64,000 nucleotides of DNA from Flexibacter flexilis DSM 6793. Lineage in GTDB: Bacteria; Bacteroidota; Bacteroidia; Cytophagales; Flexibacteraceae. This document shows positions 45,280-53,389 of this stretch, one piece after another. Location: the NCBI RefSeq assembly GCF_900112255.1, contig NZ_FOLE01000009.1, forward strand, positions 62,001-126,000, given 5' to 3'. The notes beneath the pieces were generated by a model. That model ran no database searches. It was not told the origin of the DNA and was given only the letters and a program-made list of their open reading frames with translations. The position numbers and the translations under genes were made by a program. Position 1 is the stretch's first letter, and each line of letters starts with the position of its first letter.

Positions 45280-47769
45280 CTACTCTTTGGGCTTCACTGT
45301 AGCCGAACGCAAACCCATTGCCACACCACCGACCATTAGCAAGATTACAGCCAACGAAGCGATAAGTGAAATGGTATTACCTTTTGTATAAGATTCTGGC
45401 ACAAAATCAAATATGATTTTGTGCTTGCCCGCAGGCACTTCCATGCCACGCAAAATATAGTTTACGCGCAAATGTTCGGCTGGTGCACCATCAATGCTGG
45501 CTTTCCAACCAGCACCGTAATAGATTTCTGAAAATACGGCCAAGCCATTGTGCGCATTGTCCGACTCGTACTCCAAATGATTTGGCGTAGCAGCTACCAA
45601 ACGAATGTGTGCGCCTGTTGTGTCAAAGCTATTGTTTTTGAGCGTAAATTTATTTTTGTCAAAAATAGCCGTAACTGCTGGTTCAAACTGCTGGTTCAAC
45701 GCTGCAATTTCTTCATCTGGCGAACCCACCGCTTTTGTACCAGATACAAACCAAGCCGTACCCATCGCATACGGATTTGAGATAACGGCATTCGCGTCAG
45801 TACCTGCCAAGAAATATTTCGTATTGAGCATGGCTAATACTTTTTGCTCTTTCAATACATTGTTGATGGCCTCGTAAGTCATGTTTTGTTGTTGCAAAGC
45901 TCCGATTACTGTCCCAATTTCGCGTTGCAAGTTATTTTCGATAAGATCTTGATAACGACGGATTTTGGCAGGGCTATAACCACCCAACGAATGATGAAAA
46001 TACGAAGTACGCGTTTCTGTAAACGGATTTTGTAAGTTCGACACGCGGTAGTGTAACGATTGGTCTTTCAAAATCACTTGGTCGGCAGGCGTTGGCTCAA
46101 ACGTGCTAGCATATTGTTCTTTTCTTTCAAAATTATCTTTGTTCACATAACGTTTGTCCACTACCCAAATATCAAACACCACCAGCACGCCAATGGCCAC
46201 AATGCCCCAAACAGGTTGCAATTTCTTTTTGAGCAAAAGCCAAAGCACTCCGCCCGAAAGCAAAATAAATACCAAACTACGGAACGCATCGCCGCGCAAC
46301 ATAGATTCGCGGTCTTCCATGATGGCCTGCACCAACCAAGGGGCTTGGCTGCGGATTTGCTCGTCGTTAGCAGAACTAAAATTACCTGCAATACTTGGCA
46401 CAAGGGCAAAAATTAAGGCTAAACCACCCGTAACACCTACCGCAATGAACAATTGTTTTTGGAGTTTTTCGGAGAAAGGACTTTCTAACCAAGTTTTCAA
46501 AGTCAACAAAGCCATCAGCGGCAAGCAAAGTTGCGCAATGAAAATCGCCATTGTTACGGCTCTGAATTTGTTGTAAGCAGGGAAATGGTCGAACAAGAAA
46601 TAATTGAACGATTCAAAATTGCGTCCCCAAGTCAGTATCAGCGAAAGCAATGTAGCGGCAGCCAACCAATAGCGGTAGCGTTTGTCCACGATGAGCAGGC
46701 CCAGCACGAACAAAAAGCAAATAATCGCGCCTGCATACACTGGCCCAGAAGTAAAAGGCTGGTCGCCCCAATAGTACGGAGCTTGCGGGAACTGCTCTTT
46801 GCTAATGCCGTTTTGTTGTAAGGCACGCGCTACGGCAGAATTTTTGTCATAGCTTTCACCACTGCTTCCGCCGTAAAAACTCGGAATCAGGAGCGTGAAA
46901 GTTTCCATTTTGGAGTTACTCCAATCGAATACATATTTGCGGTCAAGACCTCCATCTTTGGGTTTGTTGTCGTCTTTTACCGTTAGTTCGGTTTTGCCGC
47001 GCATCGAAAGTGGCGTATATTCTTGCAGCGTCCAGAGGCGTGCGGCGTTCGTGGCAATACCCAGACCTGCCGCTACCAAAAGCAACGCAGTAGAGATGGC
47101 AAAAGATTTTATTTTTCCTTCTTTTACAGAAATAATTAGCTCGCTAATACCCCAGAAAAGCACGATAAAACCTAAATAATACGTGATTTGGTAGTGGCCT
47201 GCGCGTACTTGCAGGGCTACGCCCAAAGCCGCCAATACAAAGCCCCAAAGGTTTTTACCTCTGAATGCCAACGCAATACCCGCCAGCACCAACGGCGCAA
47301 AGCTCATGGCACGCAACTTACTATTGTGCCCCGCCTCGATACTGACAATGGTAAAGGAGAAAAATGTAAAAGCAATTGCCCCAATAATGGCCATGTACGG
47401 CCTTACGCCAAAAGCCAACATCATGGTATAGAAGCAAAGCATACTAACGAAAATAATAGACGTGGGGTAGGGTAAACCTACGCGCATGGCTTTTTCGATG
47501 TGTTCGAGTAGTTCGCCCGAATAAACAATAGAAATCGTGTAAGCTGGCATACCCGCAAACATCGAATTGGTCCAAAGGGCTTCTTTGCCTGTTTTGTCGC
47601 GATAAGCGTTGATTTCTTGTGCGCCACCCGACCACTGCACGGCATCGGATTGTTTGAGTTGCTTGCCTCCCAACACGGCAGGTTCAAAATACACGACTAC
47701 TAACAGTAAAAAAACGGCAATCGCCAACAAATGCGGTAGTACGTCTTGCTTAAAGTTGATATTTTTCAT
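45280..47769 (-). CDS. YfhO-family membrane protein
   Basis: An 829-residue integral membrane protein. About a dozen hydrophobic helices lie between residues 10 and 560, and a soluble beta-rich domain follows to about 800, with one final helix (SLIASLAVILLMVGGVAMGL). The signatures QWSGGAQEINAYRDKTGK, FAGMPAYTISIVYSG and ILRGMEVPAGKHKIIFDF match the YfhO family, which is related to GT-C glycosyltransferases. Surface glycosylation is the family inference. The start is ATG 47769, just before the first helix; the longer frame adds an unconserved leader. Confidence 0.9.
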   Translation of the reverse strand: MKNINFKQDVLPHLLAIAVFLLLVVVYFEPAVLGGKQLKQSDAVQWSGGAQEINAYRDKTGKEALWTNSMFAGMPAYTISIVYSGELLEHIEKAMRVGLPYPTSIIFVSMLCFYTMMLAFGVRPYMAIIGAIAFTFFSFTIVSIEAGHNSKLRAMSFAPLVLAGIALAFRGKNLWGFVLAALGVALQVRAGHYQITYYLGFIVLFWGISELIISVKEGKIKSFAISTALLLVAAGLGIATNAARLWTLQEYTPLSMRGKTELTVKDDNKPKDGGLDRKYVFDWSNSKMETFTLLIPSFYGGSSGESYDKNSAVARALQQNGISKEQFPQAPYYWGDQPFTSGPVYAGAIICFLFVLGLLIVDKRYRYWLAAATLLSLILTWGRNFESFNYFLFDHFPAYNKFRAVTMAIFIAQLCLPLMALLTLKTWLESPFSEKLQKQLFIAVGVTGGLALIFALVPSIAGNFSSANDEQIRSQAPWLVQAIMEDRESMLRGDAFRSLVFILLSGGVLWLLLKKKLQPVWGIVAIGVLVVFDIWVVDKRYVNKDNFERKEQYASTFEPTPADQVILKDQSLHYRVSNLQNPFTETRTSYFHHSLGGYSPAKIRRYQDLIENNLQREIGTVIGALQQQNMTYEAINNVLKEQKVLAMLNTKYFLAGTDANAVISNPYAMGTAWFVSGTKAVGSPDEEIAALNQQFEPAVTAIFDKNKFTLKNNSFDTTGAHIRLVAATPNHLEYESDNAHNGLAVFSEIYYGAGWKASIDGAPAEHLRVNYILRGMEVPAGKHKIIFDFVPESYTKGNTISLIASLAVILLMVGGVAMGLRSATVKPKE

Positions 47770-47936
47770 AAATGAAGTAAAAGGTTTTTTCTGTTGGTGC
47801 ATCTTGAAAAATTGCACCAATACGCGCCGAAAGATATAAAATTATTGGATAAGAGTATTAAACAAAAGCGTTTTTACAAAAAACATAGCTGTTGGCTCAA
47901 ATGCTAAAAGCATGACAAAAAGCAGGTCAATATTTT

Positions 47937-47966
47937 TTGTATTCTGCTTTTCTGACTATATATTTG
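47937..47966 (+). promoter_or_regulatory. Candidate promoter of the 48014 lipoprotein gene
   Basis: TTG at 47937-47939 and TATATTTG at 47959-47966, spaced 19 nt, match the Bacteroidota promoter exactly. The start codon is 47 bp downstream. Confidence 0.6.
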
Positions 47967-48013
47967 AGCCGAGAAAATACAATCCCTCCTGATACTATAA
48001 TTTTTATTGAGAT

Positions 48014-48361
48014 ATGACTAAGACTACAATGCGTTCGGCAGTAACTTTGTTCGGCTTTGCTGCTACCTTAGTGTTAGCTTCTTGCGACACATACAGCTAC
48101 AAAACGCCTTTGCCAAACAAAAAACAAGAGGCGAAAAATCCTTATGTGTATGGCGACCCTAATGGCCCAGCCAAACAATCAAAATTGACTTACCCAACAG
48201 ATCCTGCTGCTGCTGAGAAAGCTGCTGCCCTAAAAGCAAAACTTTTTGGTGATGCACAACCTGTAGCGGCTGCCAAAGAAGTGGCTGCTCCTGCTGCCGC
48301 TCCTGCGGATTCGGCTGCCACAACTGACACAGCTGCCAAAGCAGTTGCTTCTGCTCAATAA
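48014..48361 (+). CDS. Ala-rich small lipoprotein
   Basis: A 115-residue lipoprotein of unknown function. The signal peptide has a lipobox LASC at about residue 24, followed by DTYSYKTPLPNKKQEAKNPYVYGDPNG. The second half is low-complexity, almost all Ala, Pro, Lys and Thr (for example PAAAPADSAATTDTAAKA), probably unstructured, which would reach away from the membrane. It has its own promoter and terminator, so it is a single-gene unit. Confidence 0.85.
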   Translation: MTKTTMRSAVTLFGFAATLVLASCDTYSYKTPLPNKKQEAKNPYVYGDPNGPAKQSKLTYPTDPAAAEKAAALKAKLFGDAQPVAAAKEVAAPAAAPADSAATTDTAAKAVASAQ

Positions 48362-48401
48362 TCTGATTTGAAGACTTTTAGACAATAAAAGTTATAATAT
48401 C

Positions 48402-48452
48402 CAACGTCCACTATTGAAACATTCGCGTGCTTCAGTAGTGGACGTTGTTTTT
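48402..48452 (+). terminator. Hairpin terminator
   Basis: CAACGTCCACTA (48402-48413) pairs perfectly with TAGTGGACGTTG (48436-48447) and is followed by TTTTTG. Confidence 0.88.
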
Positions 48453-48489
48453 GTAGCTTATCTGAGCTATTGGCGATATATAAGTTTGA

Positions 48490-48545
48490 TGTAATTATGT
48501 TTTAATTTAAAACAGTTGTTTGTTTCAAATTAAAACATAATTACA
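48490..48545. promoter_or_regulatory. 56-bp palindrome, candidate operator of the toxin-antitoxin operon
   Basis: Two 25-nt arms, 48490-48514 and 48521-48545, are reverse complements with one mismatch; the outer 19 nt (starting TGTAATTATGTTTTAATTT) match perfectly. The spacer is GTTGTT. It ends 30 bp before the HTH gene and covers the candidate promoter, as expected for an autorepressed module. Confidence 0.85.
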
Positions 48546-48549
48546 TTTG
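48520..48549 (+). promoter_or_regulatory. Candidate promoter of the toxin-antitoxin operon
   Basis: TTG at 48520-48522 and TACATTTG at 48542-48549, spaced 19 nt. The right arm of the palindrome overlaps both elements. Confidence 0.65.
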
Positions 48550-48575
48550 CACAAATTAAAAATCAAACATACGCC

Positions 48576-49379
48576 ATGATAACTAATACGCTTTCCCAAG
48601 AACAAATAGGCCTGAGAATAGTCGCTATTCGTAAACAAAAAGAGTTATCACAAGAACAGCTTTCTAAGTTACTGGACATATCCAGACCCTCTTTAGCCCA
48701 AATAGAATTAGGAAATAGAAGTATAAGTGCTTTGGAGTTGCAAAGATTAGCATTAGTGCTTCATTTCTCTCTTGATGATTTTATGTCAGAATCATTTAGT
48801 GTAGATAAACTACAAAGAGATAATTCTATTGCTCATGCAACAGCGCAGGAGGCAATTCGTATTTCTGTGCCTGAGCTGCAAATACAAAAGCTCAAAAATG
48901 TATTGTTGTATGTATTGGAGTATTGTGCAGGGAAACCGAATGTAGGAGAAACGGTATTATATAAATTGCTGTATTTTTCTGATTTTAACTATTACGAATT
49001 ATACGAAGAACATTTGACTGGAAGTAAATATCGCAAACTACCATTTGGGCCTGTACCTTATAGTTTGGATAAGGTAATCAATGAAATGTTAGAAAGCCAG
49101 CAAATACAACGTATTAAAACGCACTATCACGGTTATACTCAAACACGGTATATTCCATTGGAGAAAGCAGATTTGCTTCAACTCAAAGCGAGTGAAACAG
49201 CCGTTATGGACTATGTACTTAAGCAAATGGCAGACTGGTCGGCGAAAGCGATTAGCGAGTATTCGCATGGCGATTTGCCTTGGCAAGCCACAGATGAAGG
49301 CAAAGAAATTGATTATGAATTGGCTTTTTATAGAGAGCAGCCCTATTCGGTGAGAGTGTATGACGAAAACGAAGAATAA
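48576..49379 (+). CDS. Antitoxin: XRE-type HTH fused to Panacea (DUF4065/SocA-like) domain
   Basis: A 267-residue two-domain antitoxin. Residues 8-66 are an XRE/Cro helix-turn-helix (IGLRIVAIRKQKELSQEQLS then ISRPSLAQIELGNRSISALE). From about residue 110 the Panacea domain is clear: ETVLYKLLYFSDFNYYELYE, GSKYRKLPFGPVPYSLDK and, near the end, SHGDLPWQATDEGKEIDYEL. Panacea domains neutralise many unrelated toxins. The HTH should bind the palindrome just upstream and repress the operon. The toxin gene starts 6 bp after the stop. Base composition is more A/T-rich than nearby housekeeping genes, consistent with transfer. Confidence 0.9.
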   Translation: MITNTLSQEQIGLRIVAIRKQKELSQEQLSKLLDISRPSLAQIELGNRSISALELQRLALVLHFSLDDFMSESFSVDKLQRDNSIAHATAQEAIRISVPELQIQKLKNVLLYVLEYCAGKPNVGETVLYKLLYFSDFNYYELYEEHLTGSKYRKLPFGPVPYSLDKVINEMLESQQIQRIKTHYHGYTQTRYIPLEKADLLQLKASETAVMDYVLKQMADWSAKAISEYSHGDLPWQATDEGKEIDYELAFYREQPYSVRVYDENEE

Positions 49380-49385
49380 ATTTCT

Positions 49386-49730
49386 ATGAATTTTGAGTCT
49401 CTCTCCGAATTTGATAAAGACCTGAAAAGTTTATTAAAAAAGTATAGAACGCTTCAGGAAGACTTGGAAATACTTAAACGTATTTTGCAACTGCGACCTG
49501 ACGCACACCCTCCTCATAGCTTTCAAATAGATGGCTTGGGTCTGGAAACGTGTGTAATCAAGGTCAAGAAAATAGCTTGTAAAGCATTGAAAGGCAAAGG
49601 GGTAAATTCTGGATTACGTTTGATTTATGCGCATTTTGAAGCTGAAGACAAAATAGTATTCGTGGAATTATATCATAAAAATGAGAAGGACTCAGAAGAT
49701 AGGGAAAGAATTTTAGCTAACTTCAGTTAA
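49386..49730 (+). CDS. RelE/ParE-like toxin
   Basis: A 114-residue toxin with the RelE/ParE pattern: an N-terminal helix pair (SEFDKDLKSLLKKYRTLQED), the beta-strand KVKKIACKALKGKG with basic residues, VNSGLRLIYAHFEAEDKIVF, and an ending YHKNEKDSEDRERI where RelE-type toxins carry an active-site Tyr and basic residues. Whether it cuts mRNA or poisons gyrase cannot be told. It lies 6 bp after its antitoxin and shares its operator. Confidence 0.85.
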   Translation: MNFESLSEFDKDLKSLLKKYRTLQEDLEILKRILQLRPDAHPPHSFQIDGLGLETCVIKVKKIACKALKGKGVNSGLRLIYAHFEAEDKIVFVELYHKNEKDSEDRERILANFS

Positions 49731-49752
49731 AAGCAGAAACCCTAAAAAAACA

Positions 49753-49790
49753 ACAAGCCGCCATAAGAAATACAGCGGCCTGTCTTTTTC
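49753..49790. terminator. Terminator between the toxin gene and clpB
   Basis: ACAAGCCGC pairs with GCGGCCTGT with one mismatch, followed by CTTTTT. The two flanking genes converge here. Confidence 0.7.
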
Positions 49791-49807
49791 ATCATTCTAC
49801 TTATTCA

Positions 49808-52417
49808 TTACAACTCTACTTTGTCTAAATTCACGAACTGAATATTCTTGTCGTCGTCGAGCACGATGCCCACCACCGAATCTTTATTCACACGTCCCGA
49901 CAAAATCTCTTTGGAAAGTTCGTTCAGGATACGGCGTTGCAACACACGTTTGAGCGGCCTTGCGCCAAATTGTGGGTCGTAGCCCACTTCCGCCAAATAA
50001 TCCAACACTTCAGGTTCTGACTCCAAACGAATGCCACTTTCGGCCAAACGCTGCTGAATTTGTTTGAACTGGATTTGCACAATCTTGCGCATTTCCTTGC
50101 GCGAAAGCGGTTTGAACATCACGATTTCATCAATACGGTTCAAAAACTCTGGACGTATCGTCTTTTTCAAAAGTTCAAAAACCTGTTCGCGTGTCTCAAA
50201 AACCACGTCTTCTTCGTTGGTTTCGGTCAGGTGCGAGAAGTTTTCTTGTATCAAATGCGCCCCAATGTTGGAGGTCATAATGATAATCGTGTTTTTGAAA
50301 TTGGCTACACGGCCTTTGTTGTCGGTGAGGCGACCGTCGTCGAGCACCTGCAACAAAATGTTGAATACGTCGGGGTGCGCTTTTTCTATCTCGTCGAGCA
50401 ACACCACACTGTACGGTTTGCGGCGCACGGCTTCGGTCAATTGTCCGCCTTCGTCGTAACCCACATATCCGGGAGGCGCACCAATGAGGCGGCTCACGGC
50501 GTGGCGTTCTTGGAACTCGCTCATGTCGATACGCACCAGCGCGTTATCGTCATTGAACAAATATTCGGCCAGTGCCTTCGCCAACTCGGTTTTACCTACG
50601 CCCGTCGTGCCCAAGAAAATGAACGAACCAATCGGACGTTTTGGGTCTTGCAAACCCGCACGGCTGCGGCGTACCGCGTCGGCAATTGCCTCAATTGCAG
50701 TATCTTGCCCCGCTACGCGTTTGCCCAATTCCGCTTCCAAATTCAAAAGTTTGTCGCGGTCGCTTTGCAACATTTTGTTTACGGGAATACCAGTCCATTT
50801 GGCCACTACTTCCGCAATGTCTTCGGCGGTAACCACTTCTTTGAGCATGGCGTTTTCGCCTTGCTTTTCTTGTACTTGCTTGTTTAGCACTTCCAAACGT
50901 TGCTCGGCATCGCGAATCGAACCATAGCGCAACTCAGCCACTTTGCCGTAGTCGCCTTGTCTTTCGGCTTGGTCGGCTTCCAACTTGAGTTTTTCAATGT
51001 TTTCTTTTTCGCGCTGAATGGCCTCAATTACGTTTTTCTCGTTTTGCCATTTGGCTTTCAAATCGTTGCGAACTTCCGTAAGCTCGGCTATTTCTTTGGA
51101 AAGCGTTTGTTCTTTTTCCGTGTCGTTTTCGCGCCTGATGGCCTCACGTTCAATTTCGAGTTGCATTATTTTGCGTTGCACTTCGTCCAACTCTTCGGGC
51201 ATCGAATCTATTTCGATACGCAATTTAGAGGCGGCCTCGTCCATGAGGTCAATGGCTTTGTCGGGCAAAAATCTATCCGAAATATAGCGGTGCGAAAGCT
51301 CAACGGCTGCGATTACCGCATCGTCTTTGATGCGCACGCCGTGATGCAACTCATATTTTTCTTTTATCCCTCTCAAAATCGAAATGGCATCAGGAACAGA
51401 GGGTTCGTCCACCATAACGGCCTGAAAACGACGTTCCAAAGCCTTATCTTTTTCTACATACTTTTGGTACTCTTTCAAGGTAGTAGCCCCAATCGTATGC
51501 AGTTCGCCACGCGCTAAGGCTGGTTTGAGCAAATTGGCCGCGTCCATGGCACTTTCGCCACCACCGCCCGCACCAATGAGCGTATGTATTTCGTCTATGA
51601 ACAAAATTATTTCGCCGTCAGAGTCCGTAACTTCCTTTATTACAGTCTTTAAACGTTCTTCAAACTCGCCTTTGTATTTAGCTCCAGCCACCAAAAGCCC
51701 CATGTCCAAAGATACTAATGTTTTGGTTTTAAGGTTTTCGGGAACGTCTCCGCTTACGATACGTTGCGCCAAACCTTCCACGATAGCCGTTTTACCAACA
51801 CCAGGCTCTCCAAGCAAAATAGGATTGTTTTTAGTACGGCGGCTCAAAATCTGCAACACGCGGCGTATTTCTTCGTCGCGCCCAATTACGGGGTCTATTT
51901 TACCCGCTTTGGCCAACTCGTTCAGGTTTTTGGAATAACGCTCTAAGGATTTGTATTTGCCTTCGGCGTGTTGGTCGGTTACGCGAGCATTGCCGCGCAA
52001 TTCTTTGATGGCCAATTTCAATTCTTTTTCCGCAAAACCTGCGTCTTTCATGGCCTGCGCAATGCGGTCTTTACCCGCCAACAAGCCCAACAAAATATGT
52101 TCGATGGCTACATACTCATCGCCAAATTCTTTCAGAAAAGAAGTTGCTTTTTGCAAAGCGGCGGCGGCATCGTTGGCCAAATACGGACTTCCGTCGGTGC
52201 GTGCGTACGATTGTAACGCCTCGCCGAGTTTGGTTTCTAATAGGTTGCGGTTAATGTTGAGTTTTTTGAGTAAGAAAGCTATCATGTTTTCGTCCGAAAC
52301 AAGAATAGCTTGCAGCAAATGGCCTGTTTCTATCGCTTGCTGACCTGCTGAGGCCGCAATTTCGGTTGCCTTTTGGATGGCTTCCTGCGATTTGATGGTA
52401 TAGTTATTAAAGTTCAT
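49808..52417 (-). CDS. clpB: ATP-dependent chaperone ClpB
   Basis: A disaggregase of 869 residues that works with DnaK to rescue aggregated proteins. In order: a Clp N-domain ([20 protein letters not shown]), the first AAA domain with GEPGVGKT, the middle coiled coil (about 405-530), the second AAA domain with [18 protein letters not shown] and [20 protein letters not shown], and a C-terminal domain. It is full length and intact. The intergenic region upstream carries a candidate promoter and two dyad sites. It stands between the toxin-antitoxin pair and the AlbA_2 gene. Confidence 0.98.
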   Translation of the reverse strand: MNFNNYTIKSQEAIQKATEIAASAGQQAIETGHLLQAILVSDENMIAFLLKKLNINRNLLETKLGEALQSYARTDGSPYLANDAAAALQKATSFLKEFGDEYVAIEHILLGLLAGKDRIAQAMKDAGFAEKELKLAIKELRGNARVTDQHAEGKYKSLERYSKNLNELAKAGKIDPVIGRDEEIRRVLQILSRRTKNNPILLGEPGVGKTAIVEGLAQRIVSGDVPENLKTKTLVSLDMGLLVAGAKYKGEFEERLKTVIKEVTDSDGEIILFIDEIHTLIGAGGGGESAMDAANLLKPALARGELHTIGATTLKEYQKYVEKDKALERRFQAVMVDEPSVPDAISILRGIKEKYELHHGVRIKDDAVIAAVELSHRYISDRFLPDKAIDLMDEAASKLRIEIDSMPEELDEVQRKIMQLEIEREAIRRENDTEKEQTLSKEIAELTEVRNDLKAKWQNEKNVIEAIQREKENIEKLKLEADQAERQGDYGKVAELRYGSIRDAEQRLEVLNKQVQEKQGENAMLKEVVTAEDIAEVVAKWTGIPVNKMLQSDRDKLLNLEAELGKRVAGQDTAIEAIADAVRRSRAGLQDPKRPIGSFIFLGTTGVGKTELAKALAEYLFNDDNALVRIDMSEFQERHAVSRLIGAPPGYVGYDEGGQLTEAVRRKPYSVVLLDEIEKAHPDVFNILLQVLDDGRLTDNKGRVANFKNTIIIMTSNIGAHLIQENFSHLTETNEEDVVFETREQVFELLKKTIRPEFLNRIDEIVMFKPLSRKEMRKIVQIQFKQIQQRLAESGIRLESEPEVLDYLAEVGYDPQFGARPLKRVLQRRILNELSKEILSGRVNKDSVVGIVLDDDKNIQFVNLDKVEL

Positions 52418-52501
52418 CGTTTTGTAAGATGTTAGTTGAAAGTGTTTTTACAAAATTGATGCAGAAATTTACACACTATTTCATTATCAGGCTTTTAGCC
52501 A

Positions 52502-52530
52502 CAAAAGTATTTTTTATTAAATAATTTCAA
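52502..52530 (-). promoter_or_regulatory. Candidate clpB promoter
   Basis: On the minus strand, TTG at 52530-52528 and TACTTTTG at 52509-52502 are spaced 18 nt. The start codon is at 52417, giving a leader of about 80 nt. Confidence 0.5.
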
Positions 52531-52532
52531 GA

Positions 52533-52591
52533 CAAAATGTCCGCTTTTGCCGTTTTTGCTTCAAATAAAAATGCCAAAATGTCCGTTTTGG
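52533..52591. promoter_or_regulatory. Two dyad sites (CAAAATGTCCGNTTTTG) between clpB and the AlbA_2 gene
   Basis: Site 1, CAAAATGTCCGCTTTTG at 52533-52549, and site 2, CCAAAATGTCCGTTTTGG at 52574-52591, share CAAAATGTCCG and a dyad of CAAAA with TTTTG. Their centres are about 42 bp apart, four helical turns. Site 1 abuts the TTG of the candidate clpB promoter. Confidence 0.55.
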
Positions 52592-52661
52592 TTATTAAAC
52601 TAAAGCGGCCTGTTTGTGGTTTTAATAGATAAAAACAATAAATTTCTTTTAAAAAAAGCCC

Positions 52662-53327
52662 ATGAACTTCAAAGACCTCAAACGCATTGTGGCCGCAGGC
52701 GAAAACCAACACGTTGAGTTTAAGCGCAAAGCGGCTCACCCCGACAAAATCATGAAAGAGATTGTGGCTTTTGCAAATACAGAAGGCGGCGGCTTGTTGC
52801 TGCTCGGCGTGGAAGACAACAAAACGATTTATGGTTTTGCCAATCCCGACGAAGAAGAATATACCATTGAAAATGCTATCCAAAAATATTGTTATCCTAT
52901 TCCAGACTACCGTTTGTACCGTGTGCCGATTTCTGATGAGGTTTCGGTATTGGCTTTGGAAATAAAAGAAGGCACGCAAAAGCCATATTCGGTACTTTAT
53001 GATTTTGAACAAAAGTTAGGGAAAGTGTATGTGCGCGTGGCCGACCGCAGCATTCAGGCCAGCCGCGAAGTGCGCGAAATCCTGAAAATCAGGGCACAAG
53101 GCCGAAGCATTCGTTTTTTGTTCGGGGAAAAAGAAAAACTTTTATTGGAGTATCTGGACAAACACCCTTACATCACACTGGAAACTTTCGCGGCATTGGC
53201 GGGCATCAAATCCAAAGTTGCTTCACGGACATTGGTGTTGTTGGTTATCAATGGCATTTTGCAAATTCACCCGTACGAAGAAGGGCAAGACCAATACACA
53301 CTTAAAACGGTGGCGGGGGCGGAGTAA
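52662..53327 (+). CDS. AlbA_2 (Schlafen-type) domain protein
   Basis: A 221-residue protein with the AlbA_2 domain, a nucleic-acid-binding fold related to Schlafen proteins. It opens GENQHVEFKRKAAHPDKIMK, the conserved N-terminal signature, then EIVAFANTEGGGLLLLGVED, and RVADRSIQASREV near the end of the domain. The last 60 residues form a winged-helix-like part (TLETFAALAGIKSKVASRTL). Such proteins occur both as regulators and in defence loci. It is divergent from clpB and convergent with the SIR2 gene. Confidence 0.87.
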   Translation: MNFKDLKRIVAAGENQHVEFKRKAAHPDKIMKEIVAFANTEGGGLLLLGVEDNKTIYGFANPDEEEYTIENAIQKYCYPIPDYRLYRVPISDEVSVLALEIKEGTQKPYSVLYDFEQKLGKVYVRVADRSIQASREVREILKIRAQGRSIRFLFGEKEKLLLEYLDKHPYITLETFAALAGIKSKVASRTLVLLVINGILQIHPYEEGQDQYTLKTVAGAE

Positions 53328-53389
53328 AATAAATGAAACGGGGAGATTAGAATAGATAAGATAATGTTGTTCGGAGGGTTGGGTGGGGT

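Noticed and set aside
50060-50887. Plus-strand frames opposite clpB
   Set aside because: They mirror conserved ClpB codons and show no signal or domain of their own.
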